From contig NZ_CP024091.1 in NCBI RefSeq assembly GCF_002736205.1, forward strand, positions 2,294,001 to 2,358,000: a stretch of 64,000 bases of DNA, read 5' to 3'. Positions 19,115-28,480 of the stretch are shown piece after piece (within the stretch, counting starts at the first letter, position 1; every line of letters begins with the position of its first letter). The notes under the pieces were generated by a model. The model was not told the origin of the DNA. It was given only the letters and a program-made list of their open reading frames with translations, and made no database searches. Position numbers and translations under genes: made by a program. The stretch is from Pedobacter ginsengisoli. GTDB taxonomy: Bacteria; Bacteroidota; Bacteroidia; Sphingobacteriales; Sphingobacteriaceae.

Positions 19115-20356
19115 ATGAGTAAGAAACTTAAGATCGGTTTATTTGGCTTTGGAGTTGTTGGACAGGGATTACATGATATTATTCGTGGTCAGGACCTAAA
19201 CCTCGAAATCGTTAAAATAGCTATTAAAAATCCCGAGAAAAAGCGTAGCCTTGAAGCACATCTTTTCACAACAAATCACGATGAAATATTAGACAACAAT
19301 GAAATCAACACAATAGTTGAATTAATTGATGATGCAGAAATCGCCTACAACATCGTTAAAAAGGCTTTAATAAGTGGTAAAAATGTAGTTTCTGCCAATA
19401 AAAAGATGATCGCCACTCACCTTGCAGAACTAGTTGAATTGCAAGAAAAACATAATACTTCCTTGTTATATGAAGGTGCCGTTTGCGGAAGCATACCTAT
19501 TATCCGTAATCTGGAAGAGTATTACGACAATGAATTACTGCACGGTATAAGTGGAATATTTAATGGGTCATCTAACTACATACTGTCCAAAATATTTAAT
19601 GAAAATCTGGAGTATGGTGTTGCACTAAAGCAGGCACAAGATTTAGGTTTTGCCGAATCTAATCCTATTTTGGATGTGGGAGGATACGATCCTAAATTTA
19701 AACTGGCAATTGCAACGGCTCACGCTTACGGTCTCTTTATTGATCCAAATAAGATACTTAACATAGGTATACAAAACTTATCGGAGCACGACATTAAATA
19801 CGCGAGAGAAAAAAACTTTAAAATTAAACTGGTGCCTACAGCGCGTAAAATAAGCACCAAACAGATTGTAACTTACGTGTTGCCAAAGTTTGTAAAATCT
19901 GATGATTTCTTATACAATGTAGAAAACGAGTATAACGGTGTAACTGTGCAGGCTGCCTTTGCTGATAAACAGTTTTTCTTTGGAAAAGGTGCCGGCGGCC
20001 ACCCTACCGGTGCAGCAGTATTATCGGATATAGCTGCGCTAAGATATGATTACCGATACGAGTATAAGAAATATCATCAGCATAATGGTTTAGTTCATAC
20101 CGATAATGTAAACATTGAAGTTTATCTGCGTTATACACATGAGTATACCCTTGAAAAGCTTCAGGTAGATAATATTATTGAGCGGTTCTCCCGTAACGAT
20201 TACAAATATGTAATTGGAAATGTTAGCTTAAAAAGCCTATTGGCTAACTGGAACCTACTTGAGCAAAAGGATATTTTTATTGCCCATACTGGTAGGTACA
20301 CTTACACTGAACAGCAAATCCTAAAGGTTTCTGAAGAAGAAGTGATATTTAACTAG
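19115..20356 (+). CDS. hom: Homoserine dehydrogenase
   Basis: Reduces aspartate semialdehyde to homoserine, the substrate of MetX, so the three genes form a continuous route. The N-terminal Rossmann motif is GLFGFGVVGQGLH, followed by SANKKMIA near 105, GSIPIIRNLEEYY and the catalytic Lys/Asp segment SNPILDVGGYDPKFKLAI near 190. There is no aspartokinase domain, so this is a monofunctional enzyme; the C-terminal 100 residues might be ACT-like but this is not clear. Starts 7 bases after metX. A strong bidirectional terminator follows. Confidence 0.92.
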   Translation: MSKKLKIGLFGFGVVGQGLHDIIRGQDLNLEIVKIAIKNPEKKRSLEAHLFTTNHDEILDNNEINTIVELIDDAEIAYNIVKKALISGKNVVSANKKMIATHLAELVELQEKHNTSLLYEGAVCGSIPIIRNLEEYYDNELLHGISGIFNGSSNYILSKIFNENLEYGVALKQAQDLGFAESNPILDVGGYDPKFKLAIATAHAYGLFIDPNKILNIGIQNLSEHDIKYAREKNFKIKLVPTARKISTKQIVTYVLPKFVKSDDFLYNVENEYNGVTVQAAFADKQFFFGKGAGGHPTGAAVLSDIAALRYDYRYEYKKYHQHNGLVHTDNVNIEVYLRYTHEYTLEKLQVDNIIERFSRNDYKYVIGNVSLKSLLANWNLLEQKDIFIAHTGRYTYTEQQILKVSEEEVIFN

Positions 20357-20384
20357 TTATTATTTTTGCTTTGTTTTGATAGTG

Positions 20385-20408
20385 AAAAGGCCCCATATGG
20401 GGCCTTTT
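20385..20408. terminator. Bidirectional terminator between hom and acyltransferase E2
   Basis: Perfect palindrome AAAAGGCCCCAT/ATGGGGCCTTTT between two convergent genes; T runs on both strands. Confidence 0.9.
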
Positions 20409-20421
20409 ACTTTATATAGCT

Positions 20422-21744
20422 TTATATTTCTCTGTTTATATCCCAGTTTTCCAGGTAGTCTGCTACCCTTCTTACAAAAGAGCCGCCCAGCGCACCGTCA
20501 ACAACTCTATGATCATATGAAAGTGAAAGGAACATCATGTGGCGTATTGCTATTACATCGCCAAATTCTGTTTCTAAAACAGCCGGTTTCTTTTTAATCG
20601 CACCTACAGCCAAAATAGCTGCTTGAGGCTGATTAATAATAGGCGTCCCCATCACATTACCAAATGAACCAACATTAGTTAATGTAAAGGTCCCATTTTG
20701 CGTTTCATCAGGCTTAAGTTTAGAGATACGGGCACGTTTAGCCAAATCGTTTACTGATTTAGTTAATCCAACCAGATTAAACTGGTCTGCATTTTTTATA
20801 ACAGGAACAATAAGATTGCCGCTAGGTAAAGCTGCAGCCATCCCAATGTTAATATCTCTCTTTTTAATAATCTGAGTTCCATTTACAGAAACGTTGATCA
20901 TTGGATAATCTTTTATAGCCTTAGTAACAGCTTCTATAAATAAGGGAGTAAAAGTAATCTTTTCATTTTCACGTTTTTCAAAACTGCCTTTTACTTTATC
21001 GCGCCATAAAACTAAATTAGTAACATCAGCTTCAACAAATGAAGTTACGTGAGGTGAAGTCTGTTTACTCATTACCATATGTTCGGCAATTAACTTACGC
21101 ATCCTATCCATCTCTATAATCTCATCACCACCACTTACACTTGTCAGCGGCTGAGATACAGGCTTAACAGGTTCTCCTTTACCAGGCTCATCAGCTTTAG
21201 CTACTTCTGAAACCTGGGCAACTATAGGAGCCCCTCCCTTTTTACTTTGGATATAATTCAATAAATCATCCTTAGTTAAACGTCCCTCAGCACCTGTACC
21301 AGAAATAGCATCTAATTCGCTGACTGTAATATTTTCCTGTGCTGCTATGTTTTTTACCAAAGGAGAATAAAAACGATCAGAACTATTATCCCTTACAGGA
21401 TTTTTTGCCGTTTCCTCAAAAACCAATTGTTCTGTCCCCGGGATACTCTCAACGATGGGCTCGGCAACCGGCATAGCGGCTACAACTTCTTCTATCGCAT
21501 CAGAATCTGTTTCTATAATTGCGATTACAGTACCTATCTGTACAACTTCATCTTCCTTAAACAACTGTTTAATTAGTTTACCTGATATTGGCGAAGGAAC
21601 TTCAGAATCAACCTTGTCTGTAGCTATTTCCAGAACCGTATCATCCATCTCTATCATATCTCCGGGCTGTTTAACCCATTTAATGATGGTTGCTTCTGCA
21701 ACACTTTCCCCCATTTTAGGTAACAATAATTCGTATTGAGCCAT
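20422..21744 (-). CDS. 2-oxo acid dehydrogenase E2 (dihydrolipoyl acyltransferase)
   Basis: Core subunit of a 2-oxo acid dehydrogenase complex, 440 residues. The lipoyl domain is at 1-76, with the lipoylated lysine in EIATDKVDSEVPSP (about 44). An E1/E3-binding domain follows at about 128-165 (FYSPLVKNIAAQE, GTGAEGRLTKDDLLNYI). Low-complexity linkers lead into the catalytic acyltransferase domain (about 215-435), with the active-site SYDHRVVDGALGG near 400. The single lipoyl domain suggests a branched-chain or general 2-oxo acid complex, but pyruvate cannot be excluded. No E1 or E3 gene is adjacent. Confidence 0.9.
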   Translation of the reverse strand: MAQYELLLPKMGESVAEATIIKWVKQPGDMIEMDDTVLEIATDKVDSEVPSPISGKLIKQLFKEDEVVQIGTVIAIIETDSDAIEEVVAAMPVAEPIVESIPGTEQLVFEETAKNPVRDNSSDRFYSPLVKNIAAQENITVSELDAISGTGAEGRLTKDDLLNYIQSKKGGAPIVAQVSEVAKADEPGKGEPVKPVSQPLTSVSGGDEIIEMDRMRKLIAEHMVMSKQTSPHVTSFVEADVTNLVLWRDKVKGSFEKRENEKITFTPLFIEAVTKAIKDYPMINVSVNGTQIIKKRDINIGMAAALPSGNLIVPVIKNADQFNLVGLTKSVNDLAKRARISKLKPDETQNGTFTLTNVGSFGNVMGTPIINQPQAAILAVGAIKKKPAVLETEFGDVIAIRHMMFLSLSYDHRVVDGALGGSFVRRVADYLENWDINREI

Positions 21745-21794
21745 TTTTTATTTCATGATTGATATCGGATGCAAAAGTAAAGTATTTTGAACAC

Positions 21795-23042
21795 TTAATC
21801 CCCATATTGGTTAAGTTCATTCAAAATCATGGTTAAAGCCGCTATGGCTGAACGCTCTATATTTTGCGCTCTTTTATTTCCAAAATTAAATAACCTTGCT
21901 ATTACACGGCTACTACTTGCCACCGCAATCCACACAGTACCAACCGGTTTACCCGGCGTTCCACCATCCGGACCTGCAACTCCTGTTACAGCTACAGCGT
22001 AGTCCGTTCTAAAATGCGTTAATGCTCCCAGAGCCATTTCTTTTACAGTCTGTTCGCTAACAGCACCATGATTATTTAGGGTTTCAGGGTTTACACCCAA
22101 AACTGATTCCTTAAGTTTATTAGAATATACTACAGCCCCTCCAATATAAACAGAAGAACAACCTGGATGTTGAGTAATCAGCTGAGCTATGTATCCGCCA
22201 GTGCAACTTTCCGCGGTCGATAAAGTAAGCTTTCGCTCATTCATTATATTTAGAATTGCCTTTTCAAGGGCAATATCCTCTTCTACAACTACATATTTCT
22301 TTACTTTGGCAATAATCTGCTGAGCATAATATTCAACCTCTTCCTTCAGTACTGTTTCTTCTGGACCGGTACTACTTAGCCTTAAGCGTACCTGCCCTAG
22401 CTTTGGTAAGTAAGCAAGCTTAATGTGCTCAGGTAAGCTATTTTCAATTTGCTCAATTTCTACTGCCAGAAAGGACTCTCCTATGTTGGCAGTAAGTATC
22501 GTTTTATGAACAATAAACGGAAGTTTAAATGATTCTTTTAACCGTGGAAGAATTTGTTCCTGCATCAGGTACATCATCTCAAAAGGAACACCCGGCATAG
22601 ATACAATAATATTACCATTATGCTCAAACCACATACATGGCGCTGTTCCATTTTCATTTTTGATCACAGTGCAGCCATCAGGAACATCGGCCTGCATATT
22701 ATTAGATTCAATCATTGGCCTATTATGCCTCCTAAAAATCTCAGTAATATGAGCTAGTGTAGCTTCATCCCTTCTAAAGCCCATATTAAAATATTTGGCT
22801 AACGTTATTTTCGTTATATCATCCTTAGTTGGGCCTAACCCTCCGGTAATGAGAATCACCTTAGCTCTTTTTTCAGCAAGTGCTAACGCTTCAGTAATAT
22901 GTTCTGCATCATCAGATACAGAAGTAATTTGTTTTACCTTAATACCTATCAGATTAAGTTCTTTAGCCATCCAGGCTGAATTAGTATCTACAATCTGACC
23001 AATAAGAATCTCATCTCCAATGGTTATTATTTCAGCTAGCAT
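21795..23042 (-). CDS. cinA: CinA-family protein (nicotinamide nucleotide amidohydrolase domain)
   Basis: Two-domain CinA of 415 residues. The N-terminal molybdopterin-binding-like domain (1-170: ITIGDEILIGQIVDTNSAW, ITGGLGPTKDD) carries ADP-ribose pyrophosphatase activity in studied homologues. The C-terminal PncC-type domain (about 255-410: STAESCTGGYIAQLIT, AVTGVAGPDGGTPGKPVGTVW) deamidates nicotinamide mononucleotide. The name reflects a historic competence link, not a demonstrated role here. It lies 11 bases downstream of lptD on the same strand, with E2 next, so the three may be co-transcribed. Confidence 0.93.
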   Translation of the reverse strand: MLAEIITIGDEILIGQIVDTNSAWMAKELNLIGIKVKQITSVSDDAEHITEALALAEKRAKVILITGGLGPTKDDITKITLAKYFNMGFRRDEATLAHITEIFRRHNRPMIESNNMQADVPDGCTVIKNENGTAPCMWFEHNGNIIVSMPGVPFEMMYLMQEQILPRLKESFKLPFIVHKTILTANIGESFLAVEIEQIENSLPEHIKLAYLPKLGQVRLRLSSTGPEETVLKEEVEYYAQQIIAKVKKYVVVEEDIALEKAILNIMNERKLTLSTAESCTGGYIAQLITQHPGCSSVYIGGAVVYSNKLKESVLGVNPETLNNHGAVSEQTVKEMALGALTHFRTDYAVAVTGVAGPDGGTPGKPVGTVWIAVASSSRVIARLFNFGNKRAQNIERSAIAALTMILNELNQYGD

Positions 23043-23053
23043 AAATTCAAATA

Positions 23054-25717
23054 TTAGAATCTGGTATAGTAATTCTTTCTTTTGCTCAGTTTTAAATCCT
23101 GAAGTACAGATGCCTTTACTTTGATATCAACAGAATAGAACTGGTAGGCACCAAAAGGGATCCAGCTAAAGCTCATATCCCAGCAATGTAAATCGCGGTA
23201 TATGGCCAAAGAGGTTTGCGAGAAAGTGCTCGCTTTAAAATCCCATCCTGAGTTAAACTGAACTTTCCATTTTGTGGTGATATTGGCATCCCCATTAAAG
23301 TTCAATGTATTCGTTATAGTCGAGTTTTGCCCCACTCTATCCGTATTGTAATTAAAAGTATAGCTAAAGGCAAAGTTCCATGGAATTTTAAAATCAACAA
23401 ATGCATTAGGATCCCTACTTACTTTAGCAAGTTCCTCCGACTGTTCAGGGGTCATCCCGGTCTTGGCCGCTTTATCTTTTAAATTTTGTTCATTTTCGTT
23501 CTTCCTCTTTAAAGCTTCCGGATTCAAACTATAATTAAAAGAGAAACCAAAATTGGTAAGGCGTGGTAACTTACCTACATTCCATACATAGTCGTCAATA
23601 AGCTTTCTGCTCACTCTTCCTGTCAGTACATCCACCGTATCAGTATACCTATACGGATCTAAAGTACCATAATAATTAATACCCAACTTATCAGTAAACT
23701 GTGAGCGACCGCTAAATCCAAGGGTTGATAACTTAAAGCTTGGTGCCAGAAAATTATATGAACCACTAATACTTAAACCCTGAATAATAGGAATTTTCTT
23801 GTCGCCCTTGCCAGTAGTATCTTTAGGTGTAAGCACCTTAGCTTCAACAGTATTATCTAAACTAAAGGAAATAGAAGCAGAACGGCCATTTCCCGGAAAC
23901 CCATAAGGCGATCCTTCAAAAATTGAATATTTTTGCTGTTTACCATCCGAACCCATTTTTGGTGTTCCATCCGTATAATAAGCCAGTTTATAATAACCTT
24001 TTTCTATGCTAGAAAAATCTGGCCTGTAGCTAAAGCTCATTTGAGGAGTCATTACATGCCTCAAAGCTTTAAAATTACCAAACTTCTTAAATTGGGCGGT
24101 ACTATATACTTTTGTAGATATACCCATATTTAAGCTATACTCACCATTACGTTTAAAGCCCGGAACAGTATCCAGAATTTCCTGATCGTTCTGGCCAGTA
24201 TTATTTAAAACCTTTAAGTATGATTTACGTATCGTTTGAAACTGCCATCTTTCAGTATAGGAAACTCCGGTATTGAAATTAAAATAATCGAAAATATTAA
24301 ACGCCATGTTAGGGTTTACCTGATGTATAAAGCCACTTTTAAATTTGCTAAGTGCTCCCTTTTTAAACAACTGGTCTTCGGTTGTTTGTATACTATTGGT
24401 TCCCTGCATACTGTAACCTACAGTAATCTTTTGATACCATTTTTGTTCTCCAACCCTATCCTTTGAATCAAAAGGATTAAAAGTAGGAACACTTAAAGTA
24501 ATATCTGGCAACTGTAAACCCACTGTTTTGTTTTGCGTCTCCTGAGACCCACTTGCTGCAAGCGTAAAGTTAATACCGTTACTAAAAACCTTTCCATATG
24601 ATATTGAAGATCTCATAGTGTTTTTAGTAAACTGGTTATAATCATAACTAGCACCCCCGGCAGTATTTTGATTAAAAGAACTGGTACCTGCATCTACCGA
24701 AGCAGAAAATGTTGTTCCCGGTTTGGCATTTGCATTCTGAGAATGTGTCCATTGAAGATTAAAATCCTTTCTTGGCGTATATTCCGGAGTGCCTTCCAGT
24801 CCGTATCTTGAATTTGAATACCTAAAGTTTATATTTCCGTTATACTTATACCTTTTTGTATAATTCGATAGTAATGATCCTTCATATGAGCCCCTGGTAT
24901 AAATTGTAGCCAGCATTTTTGCATCCCAGTAATCATTTAACCCCAGGTAATATCCTCCGTCTCTCAAAAAGAAACCCCTTGTGTAATCTTCACCGGGACT
25001 TGGTAAAATCACTCCAGACGATTTCTTATTGGGCTTTGGAAAAAATGCAAATGGTAAACCAAGAGGTAAGGGAATATCCTCAATTTTCAGATATACCGGA
25101 CCAGTAATAATCTGATGTTCTGTAACAATACCCTTTGTAATATAAATTCCAAAGTGCGGATGAGGCAAATTACAAGTACTGTATGTTTGTCCTTTACTAT
25201 GAATCTCGTCGTCCGGTTGCTTCTTTGCTTTTCCTCCGGTAAAAAAACCGCCTTCCTGTTCTGTATACACTCCCCATATACGGCCAACACTGGTTTCTGT
25301 ATTATAGAAAAGTGAATCAGCCATAGAGGTCGATTGGCCCTCCATTTTAAAAATTGGCCGGCCTACATACTTTCCTTTAGCATCTGTTCTTCCACTGGCA
25401 TAAATCAGTTTGGTTTTGGAATTATATGTAATGTAATCTGCATCAAGTTCAATTCCCTGATACTTTACCCTTGCTTTTCCATACAGATAAACCATTTCTT
25501 TTTCCTTATCAACAAAACTCGAATCCTGAGCTGAGTATTCTATTTTCTCGCTCGCTGTTGTATCTTTTGGTGCGGTTTGTGCGTTACCTTTCTTAGTAGT
25601 ATCTGCTTGCTTAATTACTTGCTGCCACGAAAAATTGTTTAAAGCAAGGGCTCGATTACCAACAGATGTTAATAAAACAAGGAAGTTTAAAAAAATGATG
25701 TACCGTAAAAGTTTCAA
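23054..25717 (-). CDS. lptD: LPS-assembly outer-membrane protein LptD
   Basis: Outer-membrane translocon that inserts lipopolysaccharide, 887 residues. After a signal peptide (about 1-25) comes a periplasmic OstA/LptA-like jellyroll (about 58-170: YSAQDSSFVDKEKEMVYLYG, GIELDADYITYNSKTKLIYA), then a long barrel with many alternating aromatic strands. Most of the sequence is divergent from the E. coli protein, as usual in Bacteroidota. Conserved features include ADSLFYNTETSVGRI and GLPFAFFPKPNKKSSGVILP at the domain boundary. It starts 56 bases from the divergent amidase gene. Confidence 0.85.
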   Translation of the reverse strand: MKLLRYIIFLNFLVLLTSVGNRALALNNFSWQQVIKQADTTKKGNAQTAPKDTTASEKIEYSAQDSSFVDKEKEMVYLYGKARVKYQGIELDADYITYNSKTKLIYASGRTDAKGKYVGRPIFKMEGQSTSMADSLFYNTETSVGRIWGVYTEQEGGFFTGGKAKKQPDDEIHSKGQTYSTCNLPHPHFGIYITKGIVTEHQIITGPVYLKIEDIPLPLGLPFAFFPKPNKKSSGVILPSPGEDYTRGFFLRDGGYYLGLNDYWDAKMLATIYTRGSYEGSLLSNYTKRYKYNGNINFRYSNSRYGLEGTPEYTPRKDFNLQWTHSQNANAKPGTTFSASVDAGTSSFNQNTAGGASYDYNQFTKNTMRSSISYGKVFSNGINFTLAASGSQETQNKTVGLQLPDITLSVPTFNPFDSKDRVGEQKWYQKITVGYSMQGTNSIQTTEDQLFKKGALSKFKSGFIHQVNPNMAFNIFDYFNFNTGVSYTERWQFQTIRKSYLKVLNNTGQNDQEILDTVPGFKRNGEYSLNMGISTKVYSTAQFKKFGNFKALRHVMTPQMSFSYRPDFSSIEKGYYKLAYYTDGTPKMGSDGKQQKYSIFEGSPYGFPGNGRSASISFSLDNTVEAKVLTPKDTTGKGDKKIPIIQGLSISGSYNFLAPSFKLSTLGFSGRSQFTDKLGINYYGTLDPYRYTDTVDVLTGRVSRKLIDDYVWNVGKLPRLTNFGFSFNYSLNPEALKRKNENEQNLKDKAAKTGMTPEQSEELAKVSRDPNAFVDFKIPWNFAFSYTFNYNTDRVGQNSTITNTLNFNGDANITTKWKVQFNSGWDFKASTFSQTSLAIYRDLHCWDMSFSWIPFGAYQFYSVDIKVKASVLQDLKLSKRKNYYTRF

Positions 25718-25773
25718 ATTCGTGTGTGAATGTTATTTTTGCATTAATGTTTAATCCAAAACGTTCAAAATTA

Positions 25774-26652
25774 ATGAAAAATATACCATTGCTCAGACCA
25801 AATGCAATTTTGATTGCATTTATTTCTGTAGTTATTATTACCATATCTAATTATCAGGCATTTACGCAAGAATACAAAATAAAAACTATCGTTATTGATG
25901 CAGGACATGGCGGAAAAGACGGCAGTACCAGAGGACTTTACTCTACTGAAAAAGATGTAGCGCTTAAAACCGCTTTACACCTTGGGGCTGCTATTGAAGC
26001 TAATATGAAAGATGTAAAAGTAATTTATACACGAACTGAAGATGTTTTTATTCCACTTTATGAACGTATAGCGATTGCAAATAATGCCAAAGCAGATCTT
26101 TTCATTTCAATTCACTGTAATGACATGCCCGTATACAGATCAACAGTAGTAACAGGCTATAGAAAAAACAGCAGAGGAAAAAGAATTCCAATAACCAGCA
26201 CAGTTAGCAGAAAAAGCACTTCAACAAGAGGTGTAGAAACATTCGTTTCAGGTATGGGACGTGTAAACGAACAAGATGAAGCCATTAAAAGGGAAAATGC
26301 ATCCATATTTTTAGAGGACAACTATAAGGAGAATTATGAAGGTTTTGACCCTAACAATCCTGAAAACTTCATCATCCTTTCTCTAATGAAAAATACTTTT
26401 AGAACGCAAAGTCTAAAACTGGCAAAACTGGTGCAAGATCAATATGTAAGTGTTGGCCGGGTTGATCGTGGTGTTCAGGAAAAAAGCCTGGCAGTTTTGG
26501 CCCGTGCCGGTATGCCTGCAATATTAACCGAAATAGGTTTCATAAGTAACCCCGATGAAGAAAATTACATGAATTCTGAAGAGGGTCAAAATGAAATAAC
26601 AAATTGTCTTTTAAAGGCCATTGAAAACTACAAGAAGAGTATAGAAGGATAG
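25774..26652 (+). CDS. N-acetylmuramoyl-L-alanine amidase, copy 1
   Basis: Amidase_3 zinc hydrolase that cuts the peptide from peptidoglycan glycan strands. The start at 25774 (MKNIPLL) is chosen because it gives a clean signal peptide (292 residues in total); an upstream in-frame ATG at 25726 would add 16 residues. Zinc-site motifs: VIDAGHGGKDG, a glutamate near YSTEKDV, SIHCNDMP and LTEIGFISNP. A basic insert after SIHCN (YRKNSRGKRIP and following) breaks the catalytic domain and may contact the wall. A paralogue follows after only 2 bases. Confidence 0.88.
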   Translation: MKNIPLLRPNAILIAFISVVIITISNYQAFTQEYKIKTIVIDAGHGGKDGSTRGLYSTEKDVALKTALHLGAAIEANMKDVKVIYTRTEDVFIPLYERIAIANNAKADLFISIHCNDMPVYRSTVVTGYRKNSRGKRIPITSTVSRKSTSTRGVETFVSGMGRVNEQDEAIKRENASIFLEDNYKENYEGFDPNNPENFIILSLMKNTFRTQSLKLAKLVQDQYVSVGRVDRGVQEKSLAVLARAGMPAILTEIGFISNPDEENYMNSEEGQNEITNCLLKAIENYKKSIEG

Positions 26653-26654
26653 AT

Positions 26655-27500
26655 ATGAGTTTAAAGAAAAATGCAACCCTGTTATTATTACTATGTTTAT
26701 TTAGTTCGCAACTGGTATTTTCACAAACCTATAAAGTAAAAACCATTGTTATAGATGCCGGTCATGGTGGGAATAAACCGGGGGCCAGAGGTAGTTTTTC
26801 ATTAGAGAAAAATGTGGCACTCAAGGTAGCTTTAAAACTTGGACAAAAGCTTGAAGATGAATTACCAGGGGTAAAAATTCTTTACACCAGAAAAACCGAT
26901 GTAGATGTAGATTTCTACAAAAGAGCCGCCCTGGCTAACGACAATAAAGCAGATCTTTTCATTTCTATCCATTGCAACTCTATGCCCGATAAAAGAGTGG
27001 TTACCGGATATACCAAAAACAAAAAAGGCAAAAGAGTCCCTAAATACTCTTATGTAAAAAACAAAACCACAAGCGGTACAGAAACATTTGTAGCCGGATC
27101 GCACCGCTTAAATGAGCAGGATGCAGCAATCAGGGAAAACGAAGACATTAAGCTTGAAAAGAATTACAAGCAAAATTACAATGGCTACGACCCAAACGAT
27201 CCTGAAACATTTATTATACTATCTTTGTTCAAAAATATATTTAGGGATAAAAGTCTGAAGCTTGCTAAATTGATTCAAGACAATTATACCAAAGATAACC
27301 ATAGAGTAAACAGAGGAGTTAAGGAGCAAGGACTTTTAATTCTTCAAAGATGCGGAATGCCTGCGGTACTAACAGAAATTGGATTTATTTCTAACCCTAC
27401 GGAAGAAAATTACATCAATTCAGCGGATGGACAAGCGGAAATTGTTAATTCAATTTACAAGGCAATAAAAACTTACAAAAAGGAAACCGAAACAAATTAG
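26655..27500 (+). CDS. N-acetylmuramoyl-L-alanine amidase, copy 2
   Basis: Paralogue of the preceding amidase, 281 residues with a signal peptide (about 1-23, LVFSQ). The same zinc motifs are present: VIDAGHGGNKPG, SLEKNVALK, SIHCNSMPD and LTEIGFISNP. The Lys-rich insert is kept but shorter (YTKNKKGKRVP). Both copies share the block NEQDxAI..EN and YDPNDPE/FDPNNPE, so the pair is an old tandem duplication, and both active sites look intact. The start overlaps the previous stop region (2-base gap), implying translational coupling. Confidence 0.88.
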   Translation: MSLKKNATLLLLLCLFSSQLVFSQTYKVKTIVIDAGHGGNKPGARGSFSLEKNVALKVALKLGQKLEDELPGVKILYTRKTDVDVDFYKRAALANDNKADLFISIHCNSMPDKRVVTGYTKNKKGKRVPKYSYVKNKTTSGTETFVAGSHRLNEQDAAIRENEDIKLEKNYKQNYNGYDPNDPETFIILSLFKNIFRDKSLKLAKLIQDNYTKDNHRVNRGVKEQGLLILQRCGMPAVLTEIGFISNPTEENYINSADGQAEIVNSIYKAIKTYKKETETN

Positions 27501-27526
27501 TAATACATACCAAGAACATACACTGA

Positions 27527-28477
27527 ATGAAAATAGCAAACGAAACCAAAGTAGGCATACTAGCTGCCTTTTCTATTGCCCTATTAATTATAGGCTACAA
27601 TTTTTTAAAGGGAAATGCCATATTTTCAAGTGAAACAGTTTTATTTGCAAAATATTCACGTGTTGATGGTCTTGCGGTATCCAAACCGGTTTTAATTAAT
27701 GGCTACCAAATTGGTCGCGTTGATAAGCTTGAATTACAAACAGATGGTTCAATTGTAGCCACCCTTAAAATCAAAGGCAAATACGAAATCCCAAGAAACA
27801 GTATTGCAAAACTCGAAAGCACCGATCTTTTAGGAAGTAAAGCAATTGTAATGGCTTTAGGTACAGGCAATGATTTTGCCCATGATGGCGACACACTAAA
27901 TGCAAATGTTCAAAAAGGAATTCTTGAAACTGTACAACCGGTGCAAAAAAAGGCAGAGCTAATAATTGGCAAAATGGACTCCATCTTAACAAGCGTAAAC
28001 TCTATCTTAAATCCTAATTTTCAGAAAAATGTTGACAAAAGCTTTAACAGCATTGCCTCTACCCTTTCTTCTTTAGAGTCTACCTCAAAAAAGGTCGACA
28101 ATCTTGTAGGTTCAGAGGGCTCTCGTATATCTGCAATTCTTGCAAATGTTGAAGCAATTTCAGGCAATCTAAAGCAAAACAATGCTAAAATTTCTGCTAT
28201 ATTAAACAACATCAACTCAATTACTGATCAGGTTGCTGCTGCTAATTTCAAGCAAACAATTGACAATGCAAACAAAGCCGTAGCAGACCTTCAAAGCATA
28301 GTGAGCAAGATTAATAATGGAGAAGGTACTATAGGCCTTTTAGTTAACGACACTAAAATGTACGACAACTTGAATAATGCATCTAAAAACCTTGATAACT
28401 TAATGATTGACCTGAAAGCGAACCCTAAACGTTACGTTCACTTCTCAATATTTGGTGGAGGTAAAAAAGACAAGTAA
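27527..28477 (+). CDS. mlaD: MCE/MlaD-family lipid-binding protein
   Basis: Single-pass inner-membrane protein (316 residues) with a periplasmic MCE domain, the substrate-binding part of Mla-type phospholipid transporters. The transmembrane helix is at about 9-27, the MCE domain at about 36-115 (VLINGYQIGRVDKLELQTDGS, STDLLGSKAIVMALG), then long amphipathic helices (120-275) rich in heptads and NNINSI-type repeats that probably form a trimeric or hexameric tube. The permease and ATPase partners are not in the window. It ends 3 bases before the convergent rnz stop. Confidence 0.85.
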   Translation: MKIANETKVGILAAFSIALLIIGYNFLKGNAIFSSETVLFAKYSRVDGLAVSKPVLINGYQIGRVDKLELQTDGSIVATLKIKGKYEIPRNSIAKLESTDLLGSKAIVMALGTGNDFAHDGDTLNANVQKGILETVQPVQKKAELIIGKMDSILTSVNSILNPNFQKNVDKSFNSIASTLSSLESTSKKVDNLVGSEGSRISAILANVEAISGNLKQNNAKISAILNNINSITDQVAAANFKQTIDNANKAVADLQSIVSKINNGEGTIGLLVNDTKMYDNLNNASKNLDNLMIDLKANPKRYVHFSIFGGGKKDK

Positions 28478-28480
28478 ATA

